Below are positions 63,760 through 64,000 of a stretch of DNA of 64,000 nt, piece by piece. Each line of letters opens with the position of its first letter. Position 1 is the first letter of the stretch. The DNA lies in the NCBI RefSeq assembly GCF_003696365.1, contig NZ_RFFM01000001.1, positions 496,001-560,000 on the forward strand, read 5' to 3'. Source of the stretch: Stutzerimonas zhaodongensis. Lineage in GTDB: Bacteria; Pseudomonadota; Gammaproteobacteria; Pseudomonadales; Pseudomonadaceae. Under the pieces are notes generated by a model. The model ran no database searches, was not told the DNA's origin, and was given only the letters and a program-made list of their open reading frames with translations. The position numbers and the translations under genes are program-made.

Positions 63760-64000
63760 ATGAGTCTGCCACCACTGGTTGCATTGCCAAAGCCGCTATT
63801 GACATTGGTCACCCGTGCCGAGGAGACGTTCCTCGGTGCTCTGAATGACACATCCGGGACAATGAGTGCACGTCTCGATGCTTGGCCGGCAGAGCGACGT
63901 GATGCCTTTGGCAGAGTGTGCGCGGCCAGCGATTTCGTCATCGAACAGGTTAGCCGAGATCCCGAGATGCTGCTCCGGCTCGCTGATGACGGGCTTCTGG
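63760..64000 (+). CDS. glnE: Bifunctional glutamine synthetase adenylyltransferase/deadenylase, N-terminus (runs off the window)
   Basis: From the ATG at 63760, after AAGGA, about 80 residues are visible: MSLPPLVALPKPLLTLVTRAEE, then RRDAFGRVCAASDFVIEQVSRDP and EMLLRLADDG. The CAASDF(V)-EQ--RDPE-L block is the usual start of GlnE. The enzyme adds or removes AMP on glutamine synthetase according to PII state. It is divergent from aceE, as in other Pseudomonas genomes. Confidence 0.9.
   Translation, partial: MSLPPLVALPKPLLTLVTRAEETFLGALNDTSGTMSARLDAWPAERRDAFGRVCAASDFVIEQVSRDPEMLLRLADDGLL

Overview
The window looks like chromosomal DNA of a high-GC gammaproteobacterium of the Pseudomonas/Stutzerimonas lineage. 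The support is the gene content and order: bioB-bioF-bioH-bioC-bioD beside a run of long acyl-CoA dehydrogenases, an RsmY-type small RNA with GacA boxes, and the block msrA-dipA-aceF-aceE-glnE, all of which are familiar Pseudomonas neighbourhoods. A complete zeaxanthin-glucoside cluster points to a yellow-pigmented member of the group. This placement is inference; no database was searched.

Layout. 1-4092: the end of an ABC uptake operon (two permeases, an alkaline-phosphatase-superfamily hydrolase, a binding protein) and a divergent GntR/UTRA regulator, with operator-like palindromes before both the binding-protein gene and the regulator gene. 4200-19150: a type VI secretion (T6SS) accessory island read on the minus strand: hcp, vgrG, a DUF4123 adaptor, a 1362-residue VasX-like effector and a probable immunity gene, followed by a tail of duplicated and decayed relatives, including an orphan effector C-terminus, two more intact immunity paralogues, one pseudogene, a small membrane protein and a secreted XAC2610-like protein. 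No structural T6SS genes are present, so the island must use machinery encoded elsewhere. hcp has a sigma-54 promoter candidate with an IHF site. 19251-27919: housekeeping genes on the minus strand: selO, an MscK-type channel, a K+/H+ antiporter and an acyl-CoA dehydrogenase.

28018-35536: carotenoid cluster crtE divergent from fni-crtX-crtY-crtI-crtB, with crtZ convergent at the end. The enzymes would take IPP/DMAPP through GGPP, phytoene, lycopene and beta-carotene to zeaxanthin and its glucosides. 35632-39712: a nitronate-monooxygenase-like flavoprotein, rlmJ, srkA and comF. 39806-44395: bioB, then the overlapping genes bioF-bioH-bioC and bioD, preceded by a BirA-type operator that overlaps the comF start. 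44385-46342: a zinc alcohol dehydrogenase and a SRPBCC protein.

46562-54189: a mini-protein resembling flagellar rod termini, then three paralogous acyl-CoA dehydrogenases with a GGDEF protein between the first two; tandem PsrA-like boxes precede the first. 54280-54520: two GacA boxes and an RsmY-like RNA. 54676-64000: msrA, dipA, a small secreted protein, aceF and aceE (with a pair of palindromic operators upstream) and the start of glnE.
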